A stretch of 64,000 nt of DNA from Promethearchaeia archaeon. GTDB taxonomy: Archaea > Asgardarchaeota > Lokiarchaeia > Sigyniarchaeales > SOKP01. Location: the NCBI GenBank assembly GCA_029856045.1, contig JAHQWG010000039.1, positions 56,728-120,727 of the forward strand, in the 5' to 3' direction. This document shows, piece by piece, positions 45,501-54,727 of this stretch. The notes beneath the pieces were generated by a model. It saw only the letters and a list, made by a program, of their open reading frames with translations, was not told the DNA's origin and made no database searches. The translations under genes and the position numbers were made by a program. Every line of letters begins with the position of its first letter. Within the stretch, counting starts at the first letter, position 1.

Positions 45501-45675
45501 TCATTCAAAACTTGGATTTTTTATTATTTAGAATTGTTTTTTAAATGTTAATTATTTTATAATGATTTTCTTATTTAATAATTTACATTAAAATACTGAT
45601 AAAACCAATTTTAAAAAAAAAGATAGATTATTATAAAGAAAAGATTATTATAAAGAAAAGAGAAAGTGGTTTAAA

Positions 45676-46143
45676 TTGTTAACATCATTTCTTTCAAAGG
45701 CTAAAGAGGTAAATTATTTCTCTTATATAGGTGTAATTGGTGGGATATTTGTCATTTTATCTGAATTTTTACCATGGTTTAGTGATAATAATCTAATTTT
45801 GATATTTATTTTATCCGCATTTGACCCTGATGCATTTGTGTATTTTTTTCCTCTTATGTCAGGTATAATATGCCTTTCCGGAAGCTTTTTATATATCTTT
45901 CGTCAAGATTTAAAGATTAATTCAATAATAATCCAGTTAATTGGCTTGGGGTTTAACACAATATTCATTTTAGATTTTATTGTAAATCAAATAGTGTTTA
46001 TTTTAACAATTCAGCTTGGATTTTATTTTTTTATAGTTGGATTTTCATTAATTTTTATTGAGATTATTACTAAATTAACTTGGAAAGAAGAGATACCGGT
46101 AAACCAAATAGAAGAAAAAGAAAATACCCAAATCGAAGAATAA
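45676..46143 (+). CDS. four-helix membrane protein of unknown function
   Basis: 155 residues starting at TTG, with four hydrophobic segments and an acidic tail (PVNQIEEKENTQIEE). No family recognised. The next gene (a membrane wHTH protein) begins 35 bases later and is probably co-transcribed, so this may be a partner of that regulator. Confidence 0.6.
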   Translation: MLTSFLSKAKEVNYFSYIGVIGGIFVILSEFLPWFSDNNLILIFILSAFDPDAFVYFFPLMSGIICLSGSFLYIFRQDLKINSIIIQLIGLGFNTIFILDFIVNQIVFILTIQLGFYFFIVGFSLIFIEIITKLTWKEEIPVNQIEEKENTQIEE

Positions 46144-46178
46144 TTAAAATTATTCTTAAATTTTATGTGAAATGGATT

Positions 46179-47048
46179 ATGGATTCAGAAAGAAAAGAAC
46201 CCAATCATAAAGAAGAAGATTTCTACTCAGCTTTGAGCCATGAGATTCGACGCAAAATGCTTAAAATTATTGGTGAGCAAGGATATTCATCATTTACAAA
46301 CTTTAAAAAAATATTAGGGGCGAGTACTGGGACAATATATCATCATTTAGAGGCATTAAAAGATTTAATTTTTCAGGAAAAAAATAAAAAGTATTATCTG
46401 ACTACTCTCGGAAGCCATGCTTATAAATTCCTTGATTCAAATATAGATTCAATTGAATCCACGAAAATTTCTGAAAAAGAAATAAAGTCACCTTTTTTAA
46501 GAGGTATTTTGTCATTTACGCCGAAAAAAATGTTACTCGAGAATCCAAGAGAAAATATCTTAACTATAGTTATATCAATAAGTGTAATGATAACAGGAGC
46601 AATTTTAGCGGGTTTATCCGGGTTAAATACATGTATTTTATTTTTTCAAGATTCTGTTGAATTTCCATTACTTTTAGATCCCTATTCTAAATTTATTTTG
46701 GGTCTAATTTTTGTTCTAAATTATTTAATATTCTATTCTTTAATAGAATTATTCAGTTGGCTCTTTTATAAAAAAAGTGAGAATTCTTTTAAAATTTTTC
46801 TTAACTTTGGGTTGGTTTATTTTCCAATTTTAATATATCTAATAATTCATACTATCTTGTTAATTTTAGATCTGAGTTATTTGACAATTTTGGATAATTC
46901 TCTTTTGATATTTTTTCAAGTATGGTCACTTTGGTTAGTAACATATAATCTCAGTGTAAATAAATATATAAAAATTGAGAGAGCCTTAATTATTAGTTTA
47001 GTTATTCACTACGGAGCGTTTATTGCATTATTTCTTATTTCATTATGA
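46179..47048 (+). CDS. membrane-anchored ArsR-like winged-helix protein
   Basis: 289 residues from ATG 46179; the tracked start at 46080 would overlap the previous gene in another frame and adds a non-homologous basic leader. Residues 10-95 form an ArsR-type winged helix (ALSHEIRRKMLKIIGEQGY, GTIYHHLEALKDL). About five membrane helices follow, resembling Yip1-like regions (LDPYSKFILGLIFVLNYLIF). It is likely a membrane-bound transcription regulator. The 3' end overlaps the convergent ATP-grasp gene by six bases. Confidence 0.75.
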   Translation: MDSERKEPNHKEEDFYSALSHEIRRKMLKIIGEQGYSSFTNFKKILGASTGTIYHHLEALKDLIFQEKNKKYYLTTLGSHAYKFLDSNIDSIESTKISEKEIKSPFLRGILSFTPKKMLLENPRENILTIVISISVMITGAILAGLSGLNTCILFFQDSVEFPLLLDPYSKFILGLIFVLNYLIFYSLIELFSWLFYKKSENSFKIFLNFGLVYFPILIYLIIHTILLILDLSYLTILDNSLLIFFQVWSLWLVTYNLSVNKYIKIERALIISLVIHYGAFIALFLISL

Positions 47049-48347
47049 AATTATAAGAAATTGTTTAATTTTATTTTTAATTTTTTGCAGTTTATTTTCC
47101 GAATCCATTAAAGTCTTCTCGTTTGTTGCAACGAATGACGAAAAATCAAACCCGTTTATAGATATTGGAGGTGTGATAATTTCTGGAATATTTTTTAGAA
47201 AGAGAAATTCAACTAAATTCGAATCCGGGTGTTTTTTTGAGTTAGTTTTTTCTTTTAAGGAAAAATCCAACCTGCGATAATGTGAGAAGCCAATTGGATG
47301 AAAGTCTAAATCTTTTATATTTCCAAGTTTGGAGTTATAAATAATATCGAAAAGATTTTCTTTGAACACATTTCGGATACCTAAATAACTTGTTGTCAAT
47401 CTGGGATTAATTTCAATGAAGTATAAGGGATTTGGATTTGAAGTATATTTAATGAAGTCAACGCCAAAATACCCTTCTACTTTGAATTTTGATAATGCTG
47501 AAACTAATTGGTTTAAATAATTCATTGGAACACTTACTATAGGTGAATATCCACCAAAATATTGGCTTGGTTCAGTTGATTTTGAAATATTTAGGATTTG
47601 GGCATTAATACAGATGGGTAAAGGTTTATAAGAATTTTCAGTTAAATTTAATTTCCTCCCAATAAAAGAAACACTAAGATCTTGTCCGGAAACATATTCT
47701 TGAATTATAAAAGGTCTCTCGATAAAACTTTCCTTATTGGAATTCATTTGTTTTATAAATTCATTTAGTTTTTCAACATTATCGATAAAAAAAATGGATT
47801 CTGCACCGACTCCATCTTCTGGTTTTAGAATAATTGGTTTTCTTAATTTTTCAAAAATGTTATTTAAAACTTTAATATTTAAACCATTGTTATTAGATGG
47901 AATTAAATATGTTTTAGGAGTGTTTAGTTTCGATGATTGAAAAAATTCATATGTTCGATATTTTGAAGAGAATTGTTGAATAAAGTCTGAACCGACACTT
48001 AAGAGATTTTTTTCATTGTCTTCGACCAACTTCGTGAGATTATATAAAATATTTTGAAATTCTGGCGCAATTATAAATACATAATCATTATTTATGAGAA
48101 TTTTTTTAAATATTTTAATAAAATCATCATTTTTTTTTACAAATGAAATAGTATTTGCCACAAGAATTCCATTTAATTTTGAGATTCGATCATCTAGAAG
48201 GGTTTCAATTTCAAAATCAATTGACTTAAAATCTTCTATACATGCTCGAAGCATAGCAAATCCTTCACAAAATAAAGAGATTGGTAAAGTTGATTTATTA
48301 AAACCACCTCCCGAGACAAACTCAAAAATAAAAATCTTGTTAGACAT
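47043..48347 (-). CDS. ATP-grasp ligase, MfnD-like
   Basis: 434 residues. It opens IFIFEFVSGGGFNKSTL with CEGFAMLRACIEDFKS, the N-terminal signature of archaeal ATP-grasp ligases of the tyramine-glutamate ligase (MfnD) type. An ATP-grasp core follows: LRKPIILKPEDGVGAES, FIIQEYVSGQDLSVSF, and the metal-binding FIEINPRLTTSYLG. It ligates a carboxylate to an amine using ATP; the substrate is not certain, and whether this organism makes methanofuran is not shown here. The last 75 residues (after GIRNVFKEN) are a divergent tail. Confidence 0.75.
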   Translation of the reverse strand: MSNKIFIFEFVSGGGFNKSTLPISLFCEGFAMLRACIEDFKSIDFEIETLLDDRISKLNGILVANTISFVKKNDDFIKIFKKILINNDYVFIIAPEFQNILYNLTKLVEDNEKNLLSVGSDFIQQFSSKYRTYEFFQSSKLNTPKTYLIPSNNNGLNIKVLNNIFEKLRKPIILKPEDGVGAESIFFIDNVEKLNEFIKQMNSNKESFIERPFIIQEYVSGQDLSVSFIGRKLNLTENSYKPLPICINAQILNISKSTEPSQYFGGYSPIVSVPMNYLNQLVSALSKFKVEGYFGVDFIKYTSNPNPLYFIEINPRLTTSYLGIRNVFKENLFDIIYNSKLGNIKDLDFHPIGFSHYRRLDFSLKEKTNSKKHPDSNLVEFLFLKNIPEIITPPISINGFDFSSFVATNEKTLMDSENKLQKIKNKIKQFLIIS

Positions 48348-48463
48348 TATCTATTATTGAAAAGATCATATATTAAAATGGATAAGGATATATTTTATAA
48401 ATAATAATATAAAAAAAATTTAACAAAAAAAAATCTAACAAAAAACTAAGGATATTGATTGGA

Positions 48464-49681
48464 ATGCCTTTTTTTGAACAAGAAGAAGTGCAGAAAATTA
48501 GATTTCTGCATTTTACTATTAAAAAATTAGAAGATAAGTTTAAAAATGACGAAGTTTTTACCGTTGATGAACTAAACAATATTTTAGATTATACTATGCT
48601 ATTAAACAAGAATTATGGAAATATTAATCACTTGAGAATCTTAAATGAAATGGATATTACGAAAGAGTATATTGATCCATTGGAAAGTAAGCCAATCCAA
48701 ATAAGAGACCTATATTATGAATGTGCTCGTGTATTAGAGGTTTTAGGCCAAGGTTATGAGAGATTATCACAAAAAAGAGAAGAGGAAGATTACCCCGAAG
48801 ATGCGATAATTGCAATGTTAGAGAGTAGTAAAATTTATAAGGCATCTGCATACTTTTCAGCTGCAGCCATGCATCAAAATTACAAGGGAAAATCATTACT
48901 TCCATTAAATTTAGAGATAAAATCTGAAGAAGCACGCTTGTTTGCACAAAGTATTTCTGCTCTTAATGAAGAAATGAAGGGAAATTTAATATTTGCTTCC
49001 AAATTATATGCTGGATTAAGTGCTTTATCAAAAAGAATCTTTTATTTGAAGGAACATGATGAAATTAAGAAACATCAATTAAGAGCACAAATGCATTTTG
49101 ATATGGGAAAAGCATGTACATTAATTGTTGAAGTTGCCTTGGATTACCATATAGATGAAAATCGAGTAGATAACCTCAAACAAAAAGCATGCTTCTATTT
49201 TAATAAAGCAAAGGAGATTTGGGAAGAAATGATAAATACAATCCCAAATTTGAAAGAAGAAGAAATACATAGTATTAAAGATAATATTACTGTATCGGAT
49301 GATATTTTTAAAGAAATAAAAATCGAAGATCTCCCTTATGAGAAAATTAAAAAGATCCAAGATCCAGAACCTGTTATTATTATTCCGGAAAATCTTGCAC
49401 CTTTTGTACCTAAAGCAACTATTTATTTATCTAAAATAGTCCCCAAAGATCTAAATATTACAAGGTTCAAAAAATTTAAAAATAAGAGAATCGAGAAGAA
49501 AACATCATATTCAGAACAGGAAAAACTAGAGAGTCAAAAATTCGGAATTTCCAGAACGATATTGGAACTAAAAAAAATGAAGAAAGAAGGAGAGATTGGT
49601 TTAGAAAATTACACCGAACTATATGAAAAATATAAAAATAAACTTAATGAAATTGAAATAAAGATAAAAAATTTGAAATAA
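48464..49681 (+). CDS. BRO1/ALIX-like helical protein
   Basis: About 405 residues, cytosolic and helical. The order of segments follows BRO1 domains. RDLYYECARVLEVLGQGYER with the following SSKIYKASAYFSAAAM corresponds to the LYEKACVLFNLAALYSQ..A region. LNLEIKSEEARLFAQSISAL corresponds to the DLS.E....LMLAQAQE helix. VSDDIFKEIKIEDLPYEKI then PVIIIPENLAPFVP correspond to the NDFIYHERVPDL ... VKPTP region. A charged coiled-coil (about 350-408) closes the protein. In eukaryotes BRO1 proteins recruit ESCRT-III. The match is by pattern only; a TPR-like helical protein is the alternative. Start ATG 48464 or TTG 48455. Confidence 0.5.
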   Translation: MPFFEQEEVQKIRFLHFTIKKLEDKFKNDEVFTVDELNNILDYTMLLNKNYGNINHLRILNEMDITKEYIDPLESKPIQIRDLYYECARVLEVLGQGYERLSQKREEEDYPEDAIIAMLESSKIYKASAYFSAAAMHQNYKGKSLLPLNLEIKSEEARLFAQSISALNEEMKGNLIFASKLYAGLSALSKRIFYLKEHDEIKKHQLRAQMHFDMGKACTLIVEVALDYHIDENRVDNLKQKACFYFNKAKEIWEEMINTIPNLKEEEIHSIKDNITVSDDIFKEIKIEDLPYEKIKKIQDPEPVIIIPENLAPFVPKATIYLSKIVPKDLNITRFKKFKNKRIEKKTSYSEQEKLESQKFGISRTILELKKMKKEGEIGLENYTELYEKYKNKLNEIEIKIKNLK

Positions 49682-49697
49682 AAAATATTAGAAAATC

Positions 49698-51308
49698 TTA
49701 TTCAATTTTACCTAATTTTTTAATGCCAAAGAATAGTAAGGGAATAGCAGCCCCACCTCCTATAAGGAATAAAGGAAATGGTAAAATGAATTTTATTAAT
49801 TCAAGAGGTGGATCTATTATTACAATTATTGCTATATAGAAAAATATAGTAACGAACATTGCAGCCATATTAATTACAACTATTAGAAGTATATTTAATT
49901 GCATATCAGCACCTTTCTCTTCGAACGCAGGATTAATACATTGTAATCCTATCGCCTGAGAAAGCGTTAACATGCAGTAAATTACAAAGAGGAAAAAGAA
50001 ATATATTGAGGTAAAGAGGTCGTATTGAAAGAAAATAGTTAAAAAGATCGTAAGTCCTAAACTAATAAAGATTACTAAAATTAGCATCATTCGCAAATAG
50101 GAATAAACAAGAGCATACACATTTCTAGGAGATCTTTTATACACCCATAATAAATCCTTGGAACCAACGAAAATATAATTACCAATCATTACGCCAAACA
50201 TCATACCTCCTATCATGATAATCATTATCATATACAAATCTATTTCACCTAAATCCATTTCGCCACCACTTATAAAAGAAAAAATCACCCCTTCTGCTGC
50301 AGCAAGTCCTACTACATAAACAAGTTTCATAATACTTTCTTTCCTTCTAAAGAATTCCTTAAATTGAGTAATAACCAATCCCTCCCATTTAGATCCTGTA
50401 ATTTTTCTTATGAAGCCATATAGTTTATTTTCTTGTTCAATAATTGCCGAAATTCTTTCTATTCCACCCTCTAAGGTAAAAAACGCATCCGCTCTTTTAA
50501 ACGATATATATAAAACTAATAATGGCACAAAAACAGCTACCAATAAACTATACCATATATCTAGAAAATAAGAACTAATTAATACTGGATCTATAATGTA
50601 TAAAATAATATTAGAGAACCATAAAGAAGGATAAAACATTAACCAATTTTTTAATTCAGGATTGTTCATAAGTTGGTTGAATAGAAACATTAATGAATAC
50701 ATGACAATCATCATAGCAATAGAAAGTACAAACATTAAAGCTTTCCCTAAATCCCTTGCCCTCTCACTTTTAGCAATTTTATGCTCGAGCCAAGCGGTAA
50801 TAATTGATCCAAGTAAAGCGGCAAAAAATACAAGCCCAATTACACTCAAATAAATTAAAATATACTGAATAATATTCAAATCAATTATTGGATTGATAAG
50901 ACCCATAAGTATTGGTGTAAAAATTAAGATAAAGGCTAAGAAAATTGGCAGTTTGCCTATGTATTCTCCTAAAAAAATATCACCTGCTGTGGCTGGAGAA
51001 GCTAATAATATCTCTTTATAACCTATCTCTGTCTTACGATAAATATTTTGTAGGGGATACGTTATGAGCATTAAAAAAAACATCATCAACAAGAATTCAA
51101 TAATTAAAGCGATGGCGGGTATAATTATTTCTGCAGGAAAGGCACCTACTATATTTGGTATAAATAGATCGAATAGGAAAGGAGCTAAAAGAAATGCCCA
51201 TATTAAAAGGAGGGAATATATTATTATAAAAAATCTTATTCGATGATTTCGCTGGCCGCTTGTCCTGCGCCTAAGTTCATTTTTCGCAATCACTTTCCAT
51301 AGAGTCAT
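49698..51308 (-). CDS. ABC-2 type transporter permease
   Basis: A 536-residue integral membrane protein with about twelve helices. It begins MTLWKVIAKNELRRRTSGQR, a typical basic N-terminus of ABC-2 permeases. A soluble region near residues 275-310 separates two membrane halves. It overlaps the ATPase gene by four bases (ATGA), so they are co-translated as one exporter. Same architecture as the pair at the left edge of the window; substrate unknown. Confidence 0.85.
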   Translation of the reverse strand: MTLWKVIAKNELRRRTSGQRNHRIRFFIIIYSLLLIWAFLLAPFLFDLFIPNIVGAFPAEIIIPAIALIIEFLLMMFFLMLITYPLQNIYRKTEIGYKEILLASPATAGDIFLGEYIGKLPIFLAFILIFTPILMGLINPIIDLNIIQYILIYLSVIGLVFFAALLGSIITAWLEHKIAKSERARDLGKALMFVLSIAMMIVMYSLMFLFNQLMNNPELKNWLMFYPSLWFSNIILYIIDPVLISSYFLDIWYSLLVAVFVPLLVLYISFKRADAFFTLEGGIERISAIIEQENKLYGFIRKITGSKWEGLVITQFKEFFRRKESIMKLVYVVGLAAAEGVIFSFISGGEMDLGEIDLYMIMIIMIGGMMFGVMIGNYIFVGSKDLLWVYKRSPRNVYALVYSYLRMMLILVIFISLGLTIFLTIFFQYDLFTSIYFFFLFVIYCMLTLSQAIGLQCINPAFEEKGADMQLNILLIVVINMAAMFVTIFFYIAIIVIIDPPLELIKFILPFPLFLIGGGAAIPLLFFGIKKLGKIE

Positions 51309-52141
51309 TTTTTATCTTTCCTTTTCTTCTTCTTTTTTTTACTTATTTCATTATTATTGGGCGTTTCTTCCCTCCAAGCCAATAAATCTTCAATTTTAGT
51401 CGTACCCATAATTTTTAAATATGCATCTTCTAAATCCTCAGCATTTACAGAATTTATTATGTCTCTTGGTGTTCCTTCCACCTTTAGTACTCCTTTATCA
51501 ATAATTCCAATCATATCACATAAATCTTCAGCAGCATCAAGAAGATGTGTGCAAATAAAAATAGTCTTATCCGCTTTTTTTGCAAGATCGGAGATTAGAT
51601 CTTTTACCATTTTTGCTGCAACAGGGTCTAAATTTGATGTAGGCTCATCTAAAAAAATAATCTTCGGATCTTGTATCAATGCGGCACATAAACATACTTT
51701 TTGTTTCATACCTCGAGAATAACCCTCTAAAAGATCATTCTCTCTATCCTCTAAGTCAAATAACTCTAATAATTCATCAATACGTGATGATATTACTTCT
51801 TTAGGCAAGTAATATAACTCACCTATAAATTCTAAAAATTCAACCGCTGTTAATTTCTGATATAACCCAGGAGATTCTGGTAAAAAACCACAATTCATTT
51901 TAACCTCTTTACTTTGGGTAATTATGTCATAACCAGCAACTTGTGCGGTACCCGAAGTAGGAGATATAATTGAATTAAGCATTCTAACAGTTGTGGTCTT
52001 ACCAGCTCCATTAGGTCCTAAAATTCCGTAGGTTTTACCATATAATATTTTTAAATTAAGATTTTTAACAGCGATTACATTTCCAAAATCTTTAGTTAGA
52101 TTTTGAGTAATTATCGCATAATCCATAGTCATCTTTATCAT
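51305..52141 (-). CDS. ABC transporter ATP-binding protein
   Basis: About 278 residues from MIKMTMDYA (52141); the tracked start at 52240 adds 33 lysine-rich residues that overlap a promoter-like region and the upstream gene. Walker A GPNGAGKTT, signature GYSRGMKQKV, Walker B KIIFLDEP, D-loop SNLDP and H-loop CTHLLDA are all present. The tail is very basic (EISKKKKKKRKDKK). Forms an exporter with the overlapping permease. Upstream are two Xre-type regulators on the same strand. Confidence 0.92.
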   Translation of the reverse strand: MIKMTMDYAIITQNLTKDFGNVIAVKNLNLKILYGKTYGILGPNGAGKTTTVRMLNSIISPTSGTAQVAGYDIITQSKEVKMNCGFLPESPGLYQKLTAVEFLEFIGELYYLPKEVISSRIDELLELFDLEDRENDLLEGYSRGMKQKVCLCAALIQDPKIIFLDEPTSNLDPVAAKMVKDLISDLAKKADKTIFICTHLLDAAEDLCDMIGIIDKGVLKVEGTPRDIINSVNAEDLEDAYLKIMGTTKIEDLLAWREETPNNNEISKKKKKKRKDKK

Positions 52142-52226
52142 ATCCAAATTTTTTTTAATCGTATATTTCTTTAAATATTTTAAGTATTTATACAATTTTT
52201 TTATACATATTGATTTATTTTTATAA

Positions 52227-52637
52227 TTATTTTTTATCAAATTCGATAAGGTCTTCTAATTTATACTTTAATTGTTTTGCAATTTTTTCTATAAAATCTG
52301 GTGGCTTATCTTCTTCTTTAAATTCTTCATTTTCTATTTTCTTTATTTGTTCTACTGTTACTCCAATTAAAGTTGCTAACTGTTCTTGGGTAAGATTAAA
52401 CTCTGCTCGTCTTATTTTCATTACTGACTCATATTCAAATATATCATCAATTGATTTTCCAAAATGCTTCGCTATATCATGCGCTATTTTCAGTGATGGA
52501 TTGTAATCTCCCTTTTCTAAATATGAGATGGTTTGTCTCGAAACCCCTATGGCATCCGCTAATTCTTGTTGTGTCATAAAATTATTTGCTTCTCTTAATT
52601 CCTTTATTTTGGATACTAATTTTTTCGCTAATCTCAC
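52227..52637 (-). CDS. double Xre-type HTH regulator
   Basis: 136 residues, GTG start with AAGGTGAT ribosome site. Two helix-turn-helix units occur in tandem: FMTQQELADAIGVSRQTISY (about 20-40) and NLTQEQLATLIGVTVEQIKK (about 80-100). Each is followed by a DLxEF-like end (DDIFEYE, EDLIEFDK). A single chain with two HTHs could bind a palindrome without dimerising. Located between the PH-HTH gene and the ABC ATPase, so it probably regulates that exporter. Confidence 0.85.
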   Translation of the reverse strand: MRLAKKLVSKIKELREANNFMTQQELADAIGVSRQTISYLEKGDYNPSLKIAHDIAKHFGKSIDDIFEYESVMKIRRAEFNLTQEQLATLIGVTVEQIKKIENEEFKEEDKPPDFIEKIAKQLKYKLEDLIEFDKK

Positions 52638-52691
52638 AGAATCACCTTACTATAGGCAAATAATTATAAAAATTTAAAAAAAAATTAATTA

Positions 52692-53540
52692 TTAAAATTT
52701 AAATAAATCTTCGATTCTAACCTTTAACTCTTTCGCAATTTTATAGGCTAATGACAAAGATGGTGTATATTTACCTGACTCTAATTGTTCTATAGTTACT
52801 TTCTTAACACCGACTTTCTCTGCTAAATCTAACATGGATAGATTTTGATTTTCTCTCAATTCTTTAATACTATTCTTTAGTAAATCATCCTTATCTCTCA
52901 ATTTCGTTAAAACATATGATATAAAGTTATCAAACGCCAATTCTTGTGGCTTAAAGATTTTATCTTCCAGTCCAGATGGCAAGACGTTATATTTATCCAA
53001 CATTTGTTTTAACTCTTTCTCAAATGTGAAGGGATCTTTTATACCTGGTATGTATCCCTCCGGTTTTCCATAACCTTTTGCTGCTTGGGTATAAGCGCTT
53101 CCTCCAGCAGTTTCAATTTTCACCGTATAAAGACCAAAAATTCTATCGAAAAGACCATTTACAATATTAATATTTTGAATCCGAGAAAAAGGTATTGTTG
53201 CTCTGTTCTTAGTCCAAATTCCATGTTTAATCTCCAAATGAGAACTCATCATTCTATACGAGAAATTTTTGAGATAATATTGTATATATATATCATTCAC
53301 CACCAAGATAATTACACTCGGAATTATTACAATATACAGTAATAATTGGATAAAGAGAGATTGCAGAAACGCTGGATTCACATATCCAATTTCAGGATCT
53401 AATTGCACCAACGATAATATTAAAACAACTAGTAGCCATGAAAGGGCCAGAATTACAACGCAACCAAATATCGCCTTTACATCTGATTTTTTTCTTAAGG
53501 AATTATCGATTCTTTGCTCATCAGCTTCTTTTGTTTCCAT
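52692..53540 (-). CDS. membrane PH-like domain fused to an Xre-type HTH
   Basis: 282 residues. Two membrane helices (about 27-48 and 65-85) are followed by a bacterial PH-like (bPH2, YdbS/YdbT-type) domain: LEIKHGIWTKNRATIPFSRI, QNINIVNGLFDRIFGLYTVK. The C-terminal 65 residues are an Xre HTH (LSMLDLAEKVGVKKVTIEQL) of the same kind as in the next gene. The fusion of a membrane PH-like domain to a DNA-binding domain is unusual and suggests a membrane-tethered regulator of the downstream exporter. Palindrome CAAATATATTTG lies about 58 bases upstream. Confidence 0.8.
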   Translation of the reverse strand: METKEADEQRIDNSLRKKSDVKAIFGCVVILALSWLLVVLILSLVQLDPEIGYVNPAFLQSLFIQLLLYIVIIPSVIILVVNDIYIQYYLKNFSYRMMSSHLEIKHGIWTKNRATIPFSRIQNINIVNGLFDRIFGLYTVKIETAGGSAYTQAAKGYGKPEGYIPGIKDPFTFEKELKQMLDKYNVLPSGLEDKIFKPQELAFDNFISYVLTKLRDKDDLLKNSIKELRENQNLSMLDLAEKVGVKKVTIEQLESGKYTPSLSLAYKIAKELKVRIEDLFKF

Positions 53541-53884
53541 TTTTTATTTTTCAACTCCTTTTTATTTTTTTTTTTTTATGTAAATATTTTTGGAATGCAA
53601 ATATATTTGACATTTTCTTTACTTAACTATAATAATACTTACATATTTAAAGGTTTTGATCAAAATTTTAATTGAAGAAAAGAAAGTAAGAGAAATTTAG
53701 TTTTGATTTGGAGTTGCAACCTAATGTACAATTCTTTGAGCTTTATAAAACCATCCTGGGCTATATCTTTTGATAATTTGTCCTTTTATTGCAATATGCC
53801 ACACAATTTCTCCTTTCAATTGTTAATTCCATAAAGTTTCAGAAAAAAGTAAAATATTTATTTTAAATCATAGAAATTAATTAT
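53541..53884. other. intergenic region with small minus-strand ORF
   Basis: Between divergent genes. It contains the palindrome CAAATATATTTG (53598-53609). It also contains a minus-strand 27-codon ORF (53721-53804) with an AAGGAG site five bases before GTG, encoding WHIAIKGQIIKRYSPGWFYK. The ribosome site makes it worth noting, but it could be a fragment of a lost gene. Nothing else seen. Confidence 0.25.
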
Positions 53885-54709
53885 ATGAAGTCTGATTTAC
53901 TGAAAGATAAAATTGCAATTGTAACGGGCGCTTCAGGTGGAATTGGTCGAGAAATTGTTAAATTATTGGATCAAAACGGAATTCGCTTGGTTCTTACTGA
54001 TATTAATGAGGAAAGACTTAATGAAATTGGGAAAGAACTTTCTCAGGAACCTTTAACAATTCTATGTGATATAACTAAACTTGATCAAGTAAAAAACTTA
54101 ATATCTCAAACTTTAGCAAAGTATGAAACAATAGATATTCTTGTAAATACAGTAGGGATCATAATACCTGCACTTTTTGAAGATGCTACTTATGATGACA
54201 TAGAAAAACAGATTAATGTTAATTTAGTGGGTATAATTCGCTGTATCAAAGAAGTGATTCCGGTAATGAAAAAAGCTGAAAAGGGAAATATTGTAACGAT
54301 ATCATCTCTCGCTGGTATTGCTCCCGAAACCTATAGTTCTATTTATACTGCAACAAAGTTTGCTCTTAGGGGGTTATGTTTTACTCTAAACCTTGAGCTT
54401 AAAAAATACAATATAGTGGTTTCTACTATTTTTCCAGATTCAGTTGATACTCCTATGCTTGAATTCGAAGCAAAACATGGAGGCTCTCCTCTAACTTTTC
54501 GGGCTGAGCCAATAAAACCTGAAAAGGTTGCGAAATTAGTATTAAAAGCTATCATTAAAAAAAAAGTTGAGCTGTACATTCCCAGATTTGACGCATTTCT
54601 CTCTAAATTTATTATGTGCTTTCCTAAGGTAATTCAAAAACTCTGGCCGAGATTTGAAAAGAAGGGAGAGAAGAAAAAAGAGGAATTTTTAAGAAATTTA
54701 GAAAAATAA
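53885..54709 (+). CDS. short-chain dehydrogenase/reductase
   Basis: A 274-residue classical SDR. The coenzyme motif TGASGGIGREIV, structural VNTVGI in place of the usual NNAG, Ser in TISSLAG and the catalytic YTATK (Tyr-x3-Lys) are present. Asp at the end of beta-2 (VLTDINEERL) suggests NAD(H). The C-terminal part (about 225-274) is long and basic, perhaps for membrane association. Substrate unknown. Confidence 0.9.
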   Translation: MKSDLLKDKIAIVTGASGGIGREIVKLLDQNGIRLVLTDINEERLNEIGKELSQEPLTILCDITKLDQVKNLISQTLAKYETIDILVNTVGIIIPALFEDATYDDIEKQINVNLVGIIRCIKEVIPVMKKAEKGNIVTISSLAGIAPETYSSIYTATKFALRGLCFTLNLELKKYNIVVSTIFPDSVDTPMLEFEAKHGGSPLTFRAEPIKPEKVAKLVLKAIIKKKVELYIPRFDAFLSKFIMCFPKVIQKLWPRFEKKGEKKKEEFLRNLEK

Positions 54710-54727
54710 TTCCATAAAAGTTTAAAT

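Noticed and set aside
46080-46178. Extended N-terminus of the membrane winged-helix protein
   Set aside because: Overlaps the previous gene in another frame and has arbitrary basic composition; ATG 46179 begins just before the conserved winged helix.
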